From Amanita rubescens (Eukaryota; Basidiomycota; Agaricomycetes; Agaricales; Amanitaceae), in the NCBI GenBank assembly GCA_015039365.1, contig WION01000323.1, forward strand, positions 1 to 58,432: a stretch of DNA of 58,432 bases, written 5' to 3'. The position numbers and the translations under genes are program-made. The notes under the pieces were generated by a model that was not told where the DNA came from, made no database searches, and saw only the letters and a list, made by a program, of their open reading frames with translations. Shown here in pieces: positions 1 through 11,730 of this stretch; the stretch's first letter is position 1; the number at the start of each line of letters is the position of its first letter.

Positions 1-10
1 ATGTTGAAAG

Positions 11-961
11 GGAACTCCCATGTTCATGGCAAGTATCCTCTGCGTATGCCCAACGGCGACTGCGCAGAACGATAATGTCAGAGCCGATCCTGGCAAAGCT
101 TGTAAACTTGTGTTCCCACAATACATCACAGGTGTCAACGAACGCCAGAATGAGGTGGATCAATTCCTCGATATTGTAAAAGAATATGAAGACATCATGC
201 GTTCCGATGAGATTTCGCCAATTATTGAGGCGCAAAACATAGATCATGCACCAATACATGATGCAGAGTCAATTTTTTGGCTCATCGTACTATTCTTCCT
301 TCGGGCGCACCCAAAAGGCTATGATCCTACAGATATTGCATCTGGCGAACTCAACCGGCGGGAGCAGCGTACTAAAGCCTTCAAGTTCATGTCCATGAAT
401 GAAATTATGATGGGCCGGGACGCCAGAACTATCCCTGGTATAGACCTGCTTCCTCCCCAATTCCATCCCTTCAATCAAATATTGCTTAATTTGAGCATTT
501 ACTTCCGTCAACCTTGGCATTCTCCGCATTTTTCCCGGCGCAACGAAATCCAGTTCCACGCTCATAACGCACTCCAAGCCGTCCTCTTGGATGCGATTAT
601 CCGACTTGAAGCAGAGGGTGATATTGAAATAAACCCAATGCCCTTGGGAGTCGACGACGAGTTTCCTGTACCTCAATCCAGATCTTTCCTCCTAGGCAAC
701 GACTTGAAAAGAAGCATCCCAAATGAAGCCGAAGGCGAAGAAACGGCAAAGAAAAAGCGAAAAAAGTCAAATATAAAGACTGGTAATACTGCGATTACTA
801 TGAGCAACACAGATAACACTGCTGCTGCAATTAATAACGATCCTGAATTTCAATCCCTCATGTTCACTATTGAATGCAACCGGCGAAGCAAACTCTGGTT
901 CATGGGAGATCAGGAGTATGTCGAATCTGCATTTGTGGAAACCCCATCTGCTGGGGCTTGA
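11..961 (+). CDS. FunK1-like fungal protein kinase, C-terminal part (cut by window edge)
   Basis: The first bases read as the end of an intron (acceptor AG at 9-10). The exon then opens with GTPMFMA, which resembles the activation segment and P+1 loop of kinases of the fungal FunK1 family. About 80 residues later comes HDAESIFWLIVLFF, like the 'HDLESFFW' block after the activation loop in that family. The tail is basic (AKKKRKKSN near residue 245) and could be a nuclear signal. The ATP-binding lobe and catalytic loop lie outside the window, so activity cannot be judged. FunK1 kinases are an expanded Agaricomycete family. The stop is at 959-961. The call rests on two motifs; the reading frame itself is solid. 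Confidence 0.65.
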   Translation, partial: GTPMFMASILCVCPTATAQNDNVRADPGKACKLVFPQYITGVNERQNEVDQFLDIVKEYEDIMRSDEISPIIEAQNIDHAPIHDAESIFWLIVLFFLRAHPKGYDPTDIASGELNRREQRTKAFKFMSMNEIMMGRDARTIPGIDLLPPQFHPFNQILLNLSIYFRQPWHSPHFSRRNEIQFHAHNALQAVLLDAIIRLEAEGDIEINPMPLGVDDEFPVPQSRSFLLGNDLKRSIPNEAEGEETAKKKRKKSNIKTGNTAITMSNTDNTAAAINNDPEFQSLMFTIECNRRSKLWFMGDQEYVESAFVETPSAGA

Positions 962-1125
962 AGGAGATGATAAACTCTTTAGATTTGCACTGTTACCGTA
1001 GTAATCATTAATCATGTAGATCAACACTCCCATGAAGAGTGCGTGACAACTTGGACTCTCGCCACAACGTCCAGCAGGCCAGACGTGCTTGTTCAATGTG
1101 GCTTTTGAAGGCCATGCGCAAGAAA

Positions 1126-1395
1126 TTATTTGCCGGCCAGATGAATCTTATGTACTTGTTGGATGAGGAATCTACGCAAAGACATTATGCACTTTTCCGC
1201 GGCCCCGACAATTTTAAATAATACAAAGGCGTAGCCGCTCTTAGCACTTTCCTTTACGTGTCGTGTAAATGTTCGGACGCTGCGAATGGCCCCAAAAGGC
1301 GCAGCGAGCGCATATAGTTGCTCTTCAGGAAAATGAGGACGTAAGCCATTGATAATATTATTGATATAAACATTAGGTGTCTTATTGTCGATATT
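1126..1395 (-). pseudogene. RRM RNA-binding domain relic
   Basis: On the minus strand this stretch encodes TPNVYINN, then PHFPEEQLYALAAPFGAIRS, then TFTRHVKES and GYAFVLF. These correspond to RNP2, helix 1, and RNP1 of an RRM of the fungal Mei2/Ssp1-like type. Only one RRM is present. It is followed by a short QVHKIHLAGK tail and stop, and a small insertion (IINGL) sits in the first loop. No convincing upstream exons or start were found; upstream lies a C11 tract at 1460-1470. I read it as a fragment of a larger RNA-binding protein gene, tail-to-tail with the kinase. Confidence 0.6.
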
Positions 1396-1616
1396 GATAC
1401 CTGTACCTGAAATGCATCGTTTCTCTACATCATCAACATGAAATCCCATCATGAAAATGCCCCCCCCCCCGCGCTTGCCCCTATATTGCCAAGCCGCAGA
1501 TGTCCGAAAAGGAATGAGCCACGTGCTTGAATTAGTATTAGTAAGAACTGTACAGTTTACAGATTTAGCAATCAACAGAGTCGCGCAGAAAGCCATATCC
1601 TCAAGATCCAAATCCC

Positions 1617-2110
1617 ATGGCACCATCGAAGAAAGCCAAGGCAGCCAAGTCCACAGAATCCATCGCCGCGAGACTGGCGCTCGTCGTCAAGTCCGGCAAA
1701 TACACATTGGGCTACAAGTCCGCCCTGAAGGAAATGCGAAGCGGCAAAGGTGAGCACTTCCGCTTGAGCTTCCTCCCGGGACTGGAGCGTGAGGCTGAGA
1801 AGGTCCCTTGAGCTGACGGCGCTGTGATTATTTAGCCAAGCTTGTGTTGATTGCTGGTAACTGCCCACCGTTACGCAAATCTGAGCTGGAATACTACGCC
1901 ATGCTCTCGAAAACGACGGTGCACCACTTTGCGGGCACGAACGTCGCGTTGGGTACTGCTGCTGGTAAACTCTTCCGAGTTGGGTGAGTTTTCTGGGTTA
2001 TTATTTTGCGGAGGGGCTGTTGACTGATTATCGGCCTTGATAGCGTCATGACCATCCTCGACCCCGGTGACTCTGACCTGCTGACATTTGCCGAGGGTAA
2101 CGCAGCTTAA
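1617..2110 (+). CDS. RPL30: 60S ribosomal protein L30 (eL30)
   Basis: Three exons (1617-1749, 1836-1983, 2044-2110) join in frame to 115 residues, the usual eL30 length. The sequence begins [20 protein letters not shown] and includes the family signature regions [37 protein letters not shown] and [19 protein letters not shown]. It ends [14 protein letters not shown]. eL30 is a component of the large ribosomal subunit. Both introns are short GT-AG introns. The gene is intact, with no frame breaks, and converges on ARP9 with about 130 bp between the stops. Confidence 0.97.
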
Positions 2111-2238
2111 AAAACTATACAATAGCGTAGTCTAGGGATACACGCTGTCGGTCCTGTATGTATGCATTACGATCGAATTCTCGCTAATGGGTACAACAAA
2201 TATGGAGTTATCGTGTATAACCAAGCAAGGTGTTCATT

Positions 2239-3924
2239 TTAAAATAATGCTGGCGTCATCTCGATGATAGAATGCGGGCCTTTATTAGAATAATCCGCCT
2301 TGGAGACGAAGTTTCTCCCATTCGACTCGCTAAAGATGATCTGTCAGGCAGTATAAGCCAAACTAGCAACCGTGGGCGAACAAATGACAAACCTTGGCCG
2401 TGATGCTAGACCCCAAGAATGCCGCGTATCCGTTTCCTGTATCCCGATATTCGGCATAATAGTCGGGAACCGTCAAGACCCTGATGCCACGGGGCTGTAC
2501 ATCTGTTTGGATATCTGGTTGGACTAGGAAAGGTGCCAATCTAGATTGAAGCGCGACGGGGAGGCCTGACAGAAACGTCTATTACTGATTTTGTTGAATA
2601 AGTAATCGTACCTTTTACGCGCCTCGTGATATCTCCAGTTACGACCAGACCCTGCCAGATATGCTGGCGCTGATCAGTATCTATTAGGCTCACTGCATGT
2701 CCCACAACTTCCTGCAATGGCCGAGGCAGTTCATCACCGCTTCTTGGGGGAACACCAAGCACGCCATTCAGCAGCATCGGGTCGAATAGGGGCTCACAGA
2801 ACCGATGACGTTCTTTGCCCAACGTAACAGACTTGCCACGGAATTGGATTGTAATAAGGTCCAAGGCCTCGATTTCTCGAGCACGGGCTTGCTCCGCCGC
2901 AGAGGCTTTTGCGTTTGCTTTTTTCTTCATCCCGCTTTCAATGACAGCTCTTTCTTTCCCTGCCACAACGACGGCAGCAATGTCCGTCACGCCTTCGTCT
3001 TCTAGTATAGCAGTTTCACCATCGGAAGGTACTTTTATTAAGCCTTCTTCGCATATCTGTTTCACGAGTTCTAGCAAGGTGTGGTGGAGTGTTTCTGGAT
3101 CTAAAGGGTTATCTGCGGGCGATAGTGTGGACATGACAGATGTATTGAACCTAAGCAGATGCGTGAGGTAATGTCGGCAGTCTCTCATCCCAATGGAGAC
3201 AGTTGAGCAGGCGGATTTGATGATGATGTTTTCATACATGGGTGTAATATCCGTTTTTTCCTCGTCAATGTCGACAACGATGCCTGTGAGGTTGTTGCCG
3301 GCGTACATTTGAGCAATGGGGCGTTCGAGTATGGCAAATCCTGGCACGTTGAATCGCTCAAAGAACATCTGGCATGCCCGTTCATATGTAGGCCTTGAAA
3401 GCCCGGGCCACATAGTCAGGAGCACTGGTGACTCGTTTTGAGTTCGCCTTCGTTGCAGTTGGTTGAAAATTACATATTTCCTAAAATCGCGTGGATACGG
3501 GTGGATGTTGCAGGAAAGAAATGACGTACCATATCGCCTCTGCCTGTGTCCAGTCGCGAACATCTCCGTCTGCAAATGGCCATGAGATGAGGATATCCTG
3601 CCCTGCAGCTAGCGCTTCGTCTAGTTGTGTCCCAACTAGATATTCATTTACGGTGGCGTTTGGTTGGCTATAGTGAGGCAAGGTCGAGATTCTACTGGAC
3701 GAGGCGGGCTTGGCTTGTACGCCGTTAGGGTCGCCTGACGCGTTTCCGCGTATACCTACGCGAGCAAGGACTTCCTGTTGGACTGTGATGAAGGTAAAGA
3801 TACAACAATAAACTGGCAGACGTACGATAGAGGGAATTTTAAGCAGTTCATGAAGGCCAATGCCAGCGCGCACGAGAGTCCTTGAAGTGTCGATAACAAT
3901 GACGTTGGCGTCGCGGAACGACAT
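2239..3924 (-). CDS. ARP9: Actin-related protein of SWI/SNF-RSC type (Arp9-like)
   Basis: The start ATG is at 3922-3924 and the last exon ends IIFSESNGRNF...MTPALF with TAA at 2239-2241. The N-terminus (MSFRDANVIVIDTSRTLVRA) matches the first phosphate loop of the actin fold. Further blocks are LLTMWPGLSRPTYERACQMF, GFAILERPIAQMYAG, and VVDIDEEKTDITPMYE, which aligns with the second phosphate loop. The C-terminal actin half (VVTGDITRRVKG, then LQSRLAPFLVQ and YYAEYRDTGNGYAAFLGSS) follows. The long charged insert near residue 300 (KKKANAKASAAEQARA) is typical of Arp9 rather than actin. Arp9 works in the nucleus in chromatin remodellers. It shares a 45 bp divergent promoter with ERG7. At least four introns. 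Confidence 0.85.
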
Positions 3925-3969
3925 TGGTTTGTGCTAATTATAACTGCTCTCTCTCTTCTTTCGACTTTG

Positions 3970-6730
3970 ATGTACACTCCAGTCAATATCACAAAGTCTC
4001 CCTCAGAGTCATTTACTGACTACTCTAGGTGGCGTTTGCTCGTCAACGACGGAGGCAGGCACACTTGGCATTATCTCAAAACAGACGAAGAGTGCGAAAA
4101 GTGGCCCCAGAATCATATTGACAAGTTCTGGCTCGGCTTGGAGACCGTACGCGTGTAATCCCCTTTGGATATGCTTGTATGCTGAATGTGGACGTGGTTG
4201 TAGGGTCTACCTGACCTCCCACCGGCCAAAAATGCCCTGGAGGCATCAAAGAATGGATACGCGTTCTACAGAAATCTTCAAGCTCACGACGGCCACTGGC
4301 CAGGAGAGTACGGAGGACCCATGTTTCTCCTTCCAGGCCTCATCATCGGGTCATATGTCTCGGGCATGGAATTCAAAGAGGAAGAACGCCTCGAAATGAT
4401 TCGCTACCTTATGAACCGCGCTAATCCCGAAGATGGCGGATGGGGAATGTAAGATCGCTCCAGCATATATACTGTTTTTTTTTTGCTCATTTTATATATC
4501 ATCAAGTCACGTCGAAGGCCATTCGACCGTTTTCGGAACTGGTCTAAACTACGTGTCGCTCCGCATCTTGGGTATGGATGCAGAACACCCTGTATGCATC
4601 AAGGCTCGTGCTACGTTGCACAAACTTGGTATTACTGGTTTCTTGATAGACGTCAGCCTTTTACTCACCTGATTCCAAAGGAGGAGCTGCTGCCATTCCA
4701 GCATGGGGAAAATTCTGGCTAGCCCTTTTGAACGTTTATGACTGGGAGGGACTTAACCCCGTTCCCCCTGAGCTATGGTATTTCGTGATAGAATAATATC
4801 AATGCTTGAGACTGACGACATGCTGTAGGGTGCTTCCTGAATGGCTTCCTTTCCATCCTCACAGATGGTGGATCCACACCCGAGCTGTCTATCTTCCCAT
4901 GAGTTACTTGTATGGTGTCCGATTCCAGGCTCCGGAAAATGACTTGATCTTGTCTTTACGCCAGGTCAGTGTTTCCGCGTATACCGATACAAACCAGGAA
5001 CTTATGCAATTTGTCAGGAACTCTATACCGAAGACTTTTATAAAATATACTGGCCTGACCAGCGTAACAATATCAGCAAAGCTGATCTATATGCTCCCCA
5101 TAGCGCCCTCTACGATGCCCTCAATGTTGTTCTTGCAAGTTATGAACACTGCGCTCTCCCTCCCCTCCGTCGTATGGGCATAGCTAAAGCGTATGACCTC
5201 ATCTGCCGCGAAGATGAGAACACGAGTTATCAGACCCTTGCCCCCGTCTCAAAAATGTTCAACTTGGTTGCACGAGCGCATGCGGAGGGGACCGGACAGC
5301 GATGCTTGGAAAATGCACGAGATCAAGCGACAGGACTTTATGTGGATTGGAAATGAAGGCATGATGATGTGTGGAACGAACGGCAGTCAGCTCTGGGACA
5401 CCGGATTCATCGCCCAGGCACTGGTTGAAACCGGACTGGCTGAGGAAGAAGAAAACAAGGCCTGGCTTGATTCGTGCATTGGAGTGGTTCGACGAATCAC
5501 AGATGCGTGAAAACCCGATGCACTTTGAGGTCTTATATCGTCACGCTACGAAGGGTGCGTGGGGATTCAGGTGTGTGTAAGTTATTTAGAAGCGGACAAA
5601 AGCTGACTGGTGAAATAGCACAAAGGAACAGGGTTACACTGTCAGTGATTGTACGGGTGAAGGTCTGAAAGCAGTCATGTATCTTCAAAATCACCTTTCG
5701 TAAGGTCTTTGTTCTCTCTGAATGTGCAGTCTTGATATTCTCTTTCAAGTTACACACCGAAACTCGTATCTGAACGACGCATGTGTGATGCTGTTGACAT
5801 CATGCTTTCTCTTCAGAATCCGAGCGGAGGGTTCGCTAGTTACGAGCTGATTAGAGGCCCGAAATGGCTTGAAATGCTCAACCCTGCCGAAGTGTTCGGT
5901 AAGGTCGCCGCTGTATTTACGTGGGCTTCCTGCCGATTGGTATTTTGCAGGTGATATCATGATTGAATACACTTACCCCGAATGCACGACATCAGTGATA
6001 ACAAGCTTGGCTATTTTCAGAAAATACTATCCTCACTACCGCTCACAGGATATCGAGTCCGTTCTCACTACGCACAATAGAGACATCCGCTTATCTCTTA
6101 TTTAGGCGAACTATCAAGGGTGCAATTGGCTACCTCCACAACGCACAAAAGCCAGAAGGCGGTTGGGTGGGTTCCTGGGGAATATGCTTCACGTATGCAA
6201 CACAGTTTGCGCTTGAAAGTTTGTCACTTGTGGGAGAGACGTACGAAACGAGTCAATACTCGCACAGGGCGTGCGAGTTCTTGTTGGGGAAGCAGCGCGC
6301 CGATGGCGGTTGGGGAGAGAGCTACAAGGTAACAGGATATGCTTCCATTCCATGCTTAATTGACGTGGCGTTATTTTTCTAGTCCTGCGAACAAACCAGG
6401 TGGATAGAACATGAGAATAGTCAAGTCGTACAAACGTGCTGGGCTGTCATGTCATTGATGTATGCACGTTATCCCAATCCGGAACCTATTGAGCGCGCCG
6501 TCCAACTCGTCATGTCGCGTCAGTTGCCTGTCAGTGAAGTTAGCAATACAATACCTTTTTCATTTCATGACGTTGTTTTATAGAATGGCTCGTGGCCACA
6601 AGAAGCGATCGAGGGCGTCTTCAACAAGACATGCGCAATAGCATATCCCAACTTTAAATTCTCGTTCCCCATTTGGATGCTGGGCAAAGCGCACAAGTAT
6701 TTGGAAGATCTAAAGCGAAAGGTGGCATGA
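3970..6730 (+). CDS. ERG7: Lanosterol synthase (2,3-oxidosqualene cyclase), two frame breaks
   Basis: This enzyme cyclises 2,3-oxidosqualene to lanosterol in the ergosterol pathway on ER or lipid-droplet membranes. The start at 3970 ([10 protein letters not shown]) is preferred over an upstream in-frame ATG. Exons can be followed throughout, for example 3970-4146, 4204-4448, 4507-4628, 4681-4777, 4829-4964, 5018-5570 and from 5619. QW motifs are clear ([44 protein letters not shown]). The catalytic loop reads VSDCTGEG, keeping the acid Asp but with Gly where the usual motif is DCTAE. Two extra bases, one in 5288-5291 and one in 5466-5469, break the frame inside one exon, although flanking residues match the family. 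Because the gene is normally essential, sequencing error is likely. Confidence 0.93.
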
Positions 6731-7256
6731 ACTGTCATCGTTATTTAATGTATACGGGCCGATGACGTTGATCTATGGTGTTCTTATTACTGTTAGGGGA
6801 CAAGTACCTTTTAATACTAGTATGCTGATATGTATAGCGTTTAAATAACGTTTATCAATTATCGCTCACTAAAAGACCTTTCCTTATTCAGCGTATAAAG
6901 TGACAAAGTTGTGTTGTGCCTTGGTCCAATCACCGAGCGCTGTCGCCGCATTACGTCGGCCCGTTCACACGGAGTCCATATTGTTCTGTTCCCAAAGTGT
7001 ACACTCTATTGTCTCGTGAAGTTCGAGAAGAAGCCCACTATTGTACTGCGCGTCAAGTGCGCTTTGCATCCTTCACTGCTTCCCATGCTGTTATTGTGTC
7101 TTCGGTCAACGGGGGAACTCCAGAAAACAATACGCCCCTGGTGCTTATAAGATGATCGTCTGTGGACCCACATCCTCAGCAAATCTGCACCGCCCATCGG
7201 CACCCACGCATACCTCACCCCTACCCTATCCTACCCTTTAATATACTAATAACATC
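6731..7256. other. Intergenic region, ERG7 3' flank and promoter of small orphan gene
   Basis: No supportable gene. Short ORFs on both strands here lack family features. The last 40 bases before 7257 are pyrimidine-rich with a TTTAATATACTAAT stretch, typical of a fungal core promoter. Confidence 0.4.
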
Positions 7257-7669
7257 ATGTCCAAAATCACGAACATCCCCGCTGGCACTATCGCCGTCGC
7301 AATGGTCAAACGCCAAGTCATGATCGTACAAGGTTCGTACCAATTCCAGATCAACTATCGCCCTTCCTAATCTTACATCTAATCACAGCTGTACGCCATC
7401 ATACTAAACGCGACAAATACGTCGACGTGCACGCTTACGCGCCATTTGGCGATCGCGTCTTTATCGCATCGAACGTCCCAGACGCACGCATCTCCTCATC
7501 TGACATCCTCGCCATTATCGCGACGCCCGGCCAAGCCGATGCGGTGCACCCCCTTGCGCAGGGCATGCTTGAGCTGTCCTACAAGGCCTTTTCACATTAT
7601 ATGAAACTCAGTATAAGCCACCAGAAGAAATACGAACGGATGTGGTCTGCCATGACGGCTAGCCATTAA
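7257..7669 (+). CDS. Uncharacterised small protein, two exons
   Basis: Exons 7257-7332 and 7389-7669 join in phase (split Ala codon) to 118 residues. The intron is 56 bp, beginning GTTCGT and ending CACAG. The protein starts MSKITNIPAGTIAVAMVKRQ, continues HAYAPFGDRVFIASNVPDAR, and ends KKYERMWSAMTASH. There is no signal peptide or membrane segment. The alternation of hydrophobic and polar residues looks like a small alpha/beta cytosolic fold, but I do not recognise the family. The clean splice and good codon use support a real gene. Confidence 0.6.
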
Positions 7670-8376
7670 ATGGTTAGCGTTTGCATATGGCTCGACGACT
7701 TGGATTTTTGGGTGCCCGAGAGGCTTTATTTTTTCTTTCTTTCTCATTGCTTGACGGGTTTATGTCAATTGTATCACTAGCTCTGGATCCGATACCAACT
7801 GTAGCTCTAGTTCTCTTATTTTCTTGGATAGATACCCCTATATCAATAGGTAACATACATTCGTAAGCTGGCTATACTATAGTACCATATATGTTACGAG
7901 TAGATAGTAAAGCATGCAGCCAATTCCTCTCGAGTCTGTTCCCACGAGTGACCTCTGTATCGCAACTCTGCTTATGACACATGTATTTCGGACGCCGTAA
8001 GAAATTGTTCTTTGCACCATCAGTGGGTGGTTTTGTTTCTCAGAGATGGCGGCACGATTTGTATGGGAATGGGTTCAGTCCCAAAATTTATTCAAAGCCA
8101 TTAATCTCGGATGACAGGCCGCTATATGACGAAACCCTTCTTTTGTGATTTGATCAAACGTTCTTATTCCAGAAGTTGACCCGATGCTGTTGAAATATCT
8201 GTCTAACACTTTGGGAAGGTACATCGTGATATGTATATCCGTCTTGTCTCATCCGATAGAGTGCCATCAATAGAAGCCTCCTGCTATATCGGCGATTATC
8301 GACAAGGCAGCGATTGGGTTCGGTACAAAAGGTGCGTTGTTACACTAACGAAAAGGTCATTCTACCCAACACCCAA
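7670..8376. other. Intergenic region
   Basis: No gene can be supported. The stretch is AT-rich with a few open frames lacking recognisable features. An open frame continues upstream of 8377 without an ATG, so an additional 5' exon of the oxidase could lie here. Confidence 0.35.
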
Positions 8377-10545
8377 ATGTTAAAGAACTTGTCTAACCCT
8401 TCCCCGATACTCGATCCATACGGTCTTCATGCTCGGAATCTTTGTCTGGAGTTCTTAGGAGTTAACGAACAACTGCCCGAAGAACTCCCCGTCGCCGTAA
8501 AAGGGCCTCCCAACGATAGGATTTCTGTGGGTTTTAAGCCCCTGAATCCGACTAAAGAGAAACCAGTTGGAATTCTTGGGGCAGGTGAACAGCACACAAT
8601 CGTCACCGTATGTTTCATTGACATTTTTAGGTGCCAGTGGACTATACACCGCGTTGATCCTCGAATCTCTCAATATTCCATACAAAGTTCTGGAAGCCCG
8701 GGATGATGTCGGCGGGCGACTCTTCACACACCACTTCCCCAATACAACTGGGGCGCCTTATAATTATTTTGATGTCGGCGCCATGCGTTTTCCTAAGATC
8801 GACAACATGCGACGGGTATTCCATCTCTTCGAATATCCTGCACTCAACACTGGTGACATTCAACTCAATGCGAAACTCCGGGAATACCACACCTCGTGCA
8901 AAAATACGCTTTTATCTTATAATGGCGTAACCGTCAGGCAGAGCGATAATCCAGGTGGAGACATTTTCAAAGCTTCGGAACTCATTCTGGACACGGATTC
9001 CACCCCGTACATCAAAGCAGGTATCAATGCGATCATAAATGACGTTATCGAACCTTTTGCTAGAGGCATAATGAACGACCTTGAGACAAGGAATACGCTG
9101 ATCGGCCCAGGATGGAGGAACCTGATGAAATATGACAAGTATTCGATTCGCACATATATGTCCGTTGTTTATAAACCGAGCGACAAGCTTGATTTACCCC
9201 CGAAACATCTGTCGACAGATGTCAGTCAATTGGCTCGAAACTAATTGGCTTGAAACTTCGACGGCTGGCCAATCATTTGATCTTGCATTTACCGACTTCG
9301 TTACGGAGAGCATTAATTTCGGTTGGAGTCTAGGTTCCGAAGAGAACGTCGAGTGGTGCTGCATCGAGTTCGTGTTTATATATTGCGTTTGTCCTGTTTC
9401 ACGACTAATCAAAACCGTCTCCGTATCCCAAAGTGGCGGCTCGAACCAAATCGCCCAGTGCATGGCGAAATATATTCGTCCGTAATAAACCTGATGTAAT
9501 TCAGCTTCGTTCCTCGGTCACCGCTATCGGACTCGGCCAATTCAGCGATGGATTGGATGTAACCACCAATCACACAGAACACCACAACTTCTCACATGTC
9601 ATTTGCACTATTCCGCTGCCAGTCCTTCGCTTAATCGACTTGTCCGATGCGAGACTGACCACTATGCAATCCAATGCGCTTCGTATGCTTCACTTCACGC
9701 AGGCGATCAAGATTGGCTTGCAGTTCAAGACAGCCTGGTGGACAACTGGCATTAACAAGAGAGGCAAGCGTCTCGATATTGTTGGAGGAGAGACATGCAC
9801 CGACAGGTCTTTAAAGACCATCGTCTATCCCTCGTATGGCGACATAGACGAAGGAAAGACAACAACACTTATTGCAAGCTATTGCTTCGGAGAGGATGCC
9901 CAAAGACTCGGCGCACTGATTAACAAAGACATGCAAAGACTTTCTAAGTTAGTGCTGAAAGAGTTAGCTGACATTCACGATATGGACCTTGATTTCCTTC
10001 GGAGCGAACTGATCGATACTTTTGCGTGGAGTTGGTCAGACGATCTTCATAGCATGGGTAATGCCTTTTTTTTTGTCATTGCCCTCCGCCTTATAGATGC
10101 TCTGATAAAAGGTGGCTTTGCTCTCTTTGGACCTGGGAAATTCAAAAATGTGTATACGAGTATGAACACGTCTGCGGCAGATGGCCTACTCCACTTTGCT
10201 GGAGACGCTTTGACTCCTCGACAGGCGTGGGTTGAAGGTGCTTTGGACAGCGCTTGGAGGGCCGTGAACGAGATGCTCTGGTTGATGCCCGATCGCCGTC
10301 ATTATTTGTCGGACTTCTACAGAATTTGGGGATATAATCCCGAGTGGGTCTTGGCGCAACCAGAAAAATCGGTTCCAGAGTCGAGCAAGACTCCTTGGGG
10401 AATCATACCATCCCCTCCCGCAGGACAGGGAGATTCCAGAGCCCAAAGACAATTTGATATTGCAACAACTTGGACGCACACATCCGGAGTATTTTCAGTA
10501 GTAACTGACAACAAGCAGGGTACTTCGCATACAGTCCTCCTGTAG
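8377..10545 (+). pseudogene. FAD-dependent amine / L-amino-acid oxidase, disrupted
   Basis: The dinucleotide-binding loop GILGAGASGLYTALILES is formed across an intron near 8586-8631. It is followed by EARDDVGGRLFTH (the GGR motif after the second beta strand) and the C-terminal FAD motif GLLHFAGDALTPRQAWVEGA. These identify the flavin monoamine oxidase/LAAO family, which makes oxo-acids, ammonia and H2O2. Good introns lie near 9369-9434 and at 10058-10111. Two lesions break the frame: a 4-bp tandem duplication GTCA at 9221-9228, and one extra base near 9477 (ATT/CGTCCG). A near-perfect 15-bp tandem repeat at 9228-9257 adds five residues in frame. It is either a young pseudogene or carries sequence errors. 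No signal peptide is seen. Confidence 0.8.
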
Positions 10546-10548
10546 GTT

Positions 10549-11091
10549 TAATACGTTGAGAAGCAAATATTCGAGTTTAACTGTCTATAAGAAGTGACTT
10601 GATATTGCGTACCTCGCTATGATCTACATTGATTATGGCTACTGAGCTTCAGCCATCAGCGCTTCAGCATCGGAATGAATTCTTACTTCAAATACTGCTT
10701 CAATGTTGAAGTTACCGTCCCCTTTACAAAATAGCCGCGATACTACTCTTCTCTCGGACATACGCATGGACAGGGGGTACTATGCCTCTTTTTCTGGTGC
10801 ACTTCCAAGCACCTCCGTCCAATAGGCCACCTCAGACCGGAGAAACAAATTTATTGGATTATCCGGACCTTACGGCCCAACGCCTTTTGACGATTGGGGC
10901 GGAGGCAGTATAAGTGAGCGCTACGAGTTCTTCCGCGCCGACCGGGAAACGTTGCCTTGCTCAGGACGACGACAAATGGCAGGACGACGACGATGCGAAA
11001 TGGGTTAGACGCGAAATCTGGAATGCATCATCGCCAAGACCATCTTCTGTGAGTCTTAACCTCGCTAACGTGGAACATACGCAAGTAATGC
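10549..11091. other. Intergenic region
   Basis: No supported gene. A plus-strand frame near 10860-10985 reads GPYGPTPFDDWGGGSISERY, which looks coding-like but is short and leads nowhere. No repeats were noticed. Confidence 0.3.
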
Positions 11092-11126
11092 TTATTCAGG
11101 TATAGTACAAGTAGTATGTACATCAT

Positions 11127-11730
11127 TCAACCTTGGAACCCAAAGTGGGTCTCGGCGTACTTTTTGCGCTAGAGAAAACTTCAGTTAACATTCTTCACGT
11201 TAATAGAGCAACAATGCCTACCCTCATGCTTGGCCCTCTCCCTATCAAACGCGTCGAGCTACAGCCAAACTTGAATATCATATCGATGTGGGACGATGAC
11301 CCGACTACTTACCCCTTTCGTCTCGACGATGCGATCAATGAAGGCGCCAGAGATGCCAGCGCTTGAAGTTATATCGATTGAGGGACAAGAAATCAATGTG
11401 AGCTGCGCTGATCGACTTACAAGATCTCCATTGCCTTTGCATGATTGGAAGGTGTGCCATTCTTCGCGAGATGCTCATTATATGCTTTGGCAGCCTTGAT
11501 CAAACCATGTTATCTTATCGCTGGTCGTGAACAAGAAAACAATACGTTTTCCTTACCTCGTATGCAGCAGCCCCAGCGATCAGCTCATGAGAGAGCTTGG
11601 CCTTGTGGGGAGCATTCTGGACCTGCTTAGTGTTCAGGATCGATCAACAAGCAAGTGAAGAAGAGTATGGGACCTGGTTATAGTATTGTTCGTGCTCTTC
11701 GTTATGCCTGAACCTTTCGTGATGACGCAT
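11127..11730 (-). CDS. CipC-like protein, copy A (late frameshift)
   Basis: Start at 11728-11730. Spliced exons give MRHHERFRHNEEHEQYYNQ, then VQNAPHKAKLSHELIAGAAA, AAKAYNEHLAKNGTPSNHAK, AGISGAFIDRIVETKG and LDAFDRERAKHE. This is the CipC (concanamycin-induced protein C, DUF3759) fold, a small helical cytosolic stress-associated family of unknown biochemistry. The last exon should read RKKYAETHFGFQG-stop, ending at 11127. A five-base T run on the plus strand at 11161-11165 is one base too long compared with copy B and throws the frame, so as written translation would end at 11092. A TATA box (TATAAAAAG on the minus strand, about 11770) lies some 40 bp upstream of the ATG. Confidence 0.82.

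Noticed and set aside
290..676. 128-codon minus-strand ORF
   Set aside because: It lies antisense to the kinase tail, whose frame has family motifs; a shadow.
1460..1470. C11 homopolymer as a regulatory element
   Set aside because: A simple tract with no partner structure; may be sequence noise.
9369..9434. Apparent insertion FVFIYCVCPVSRLIKTVS in the oxidase
   Set aside because: It is an in-frame-reading intron: GTTCGT donor, CAAAG acceptor, and splicing restores CIDGGSNQ.
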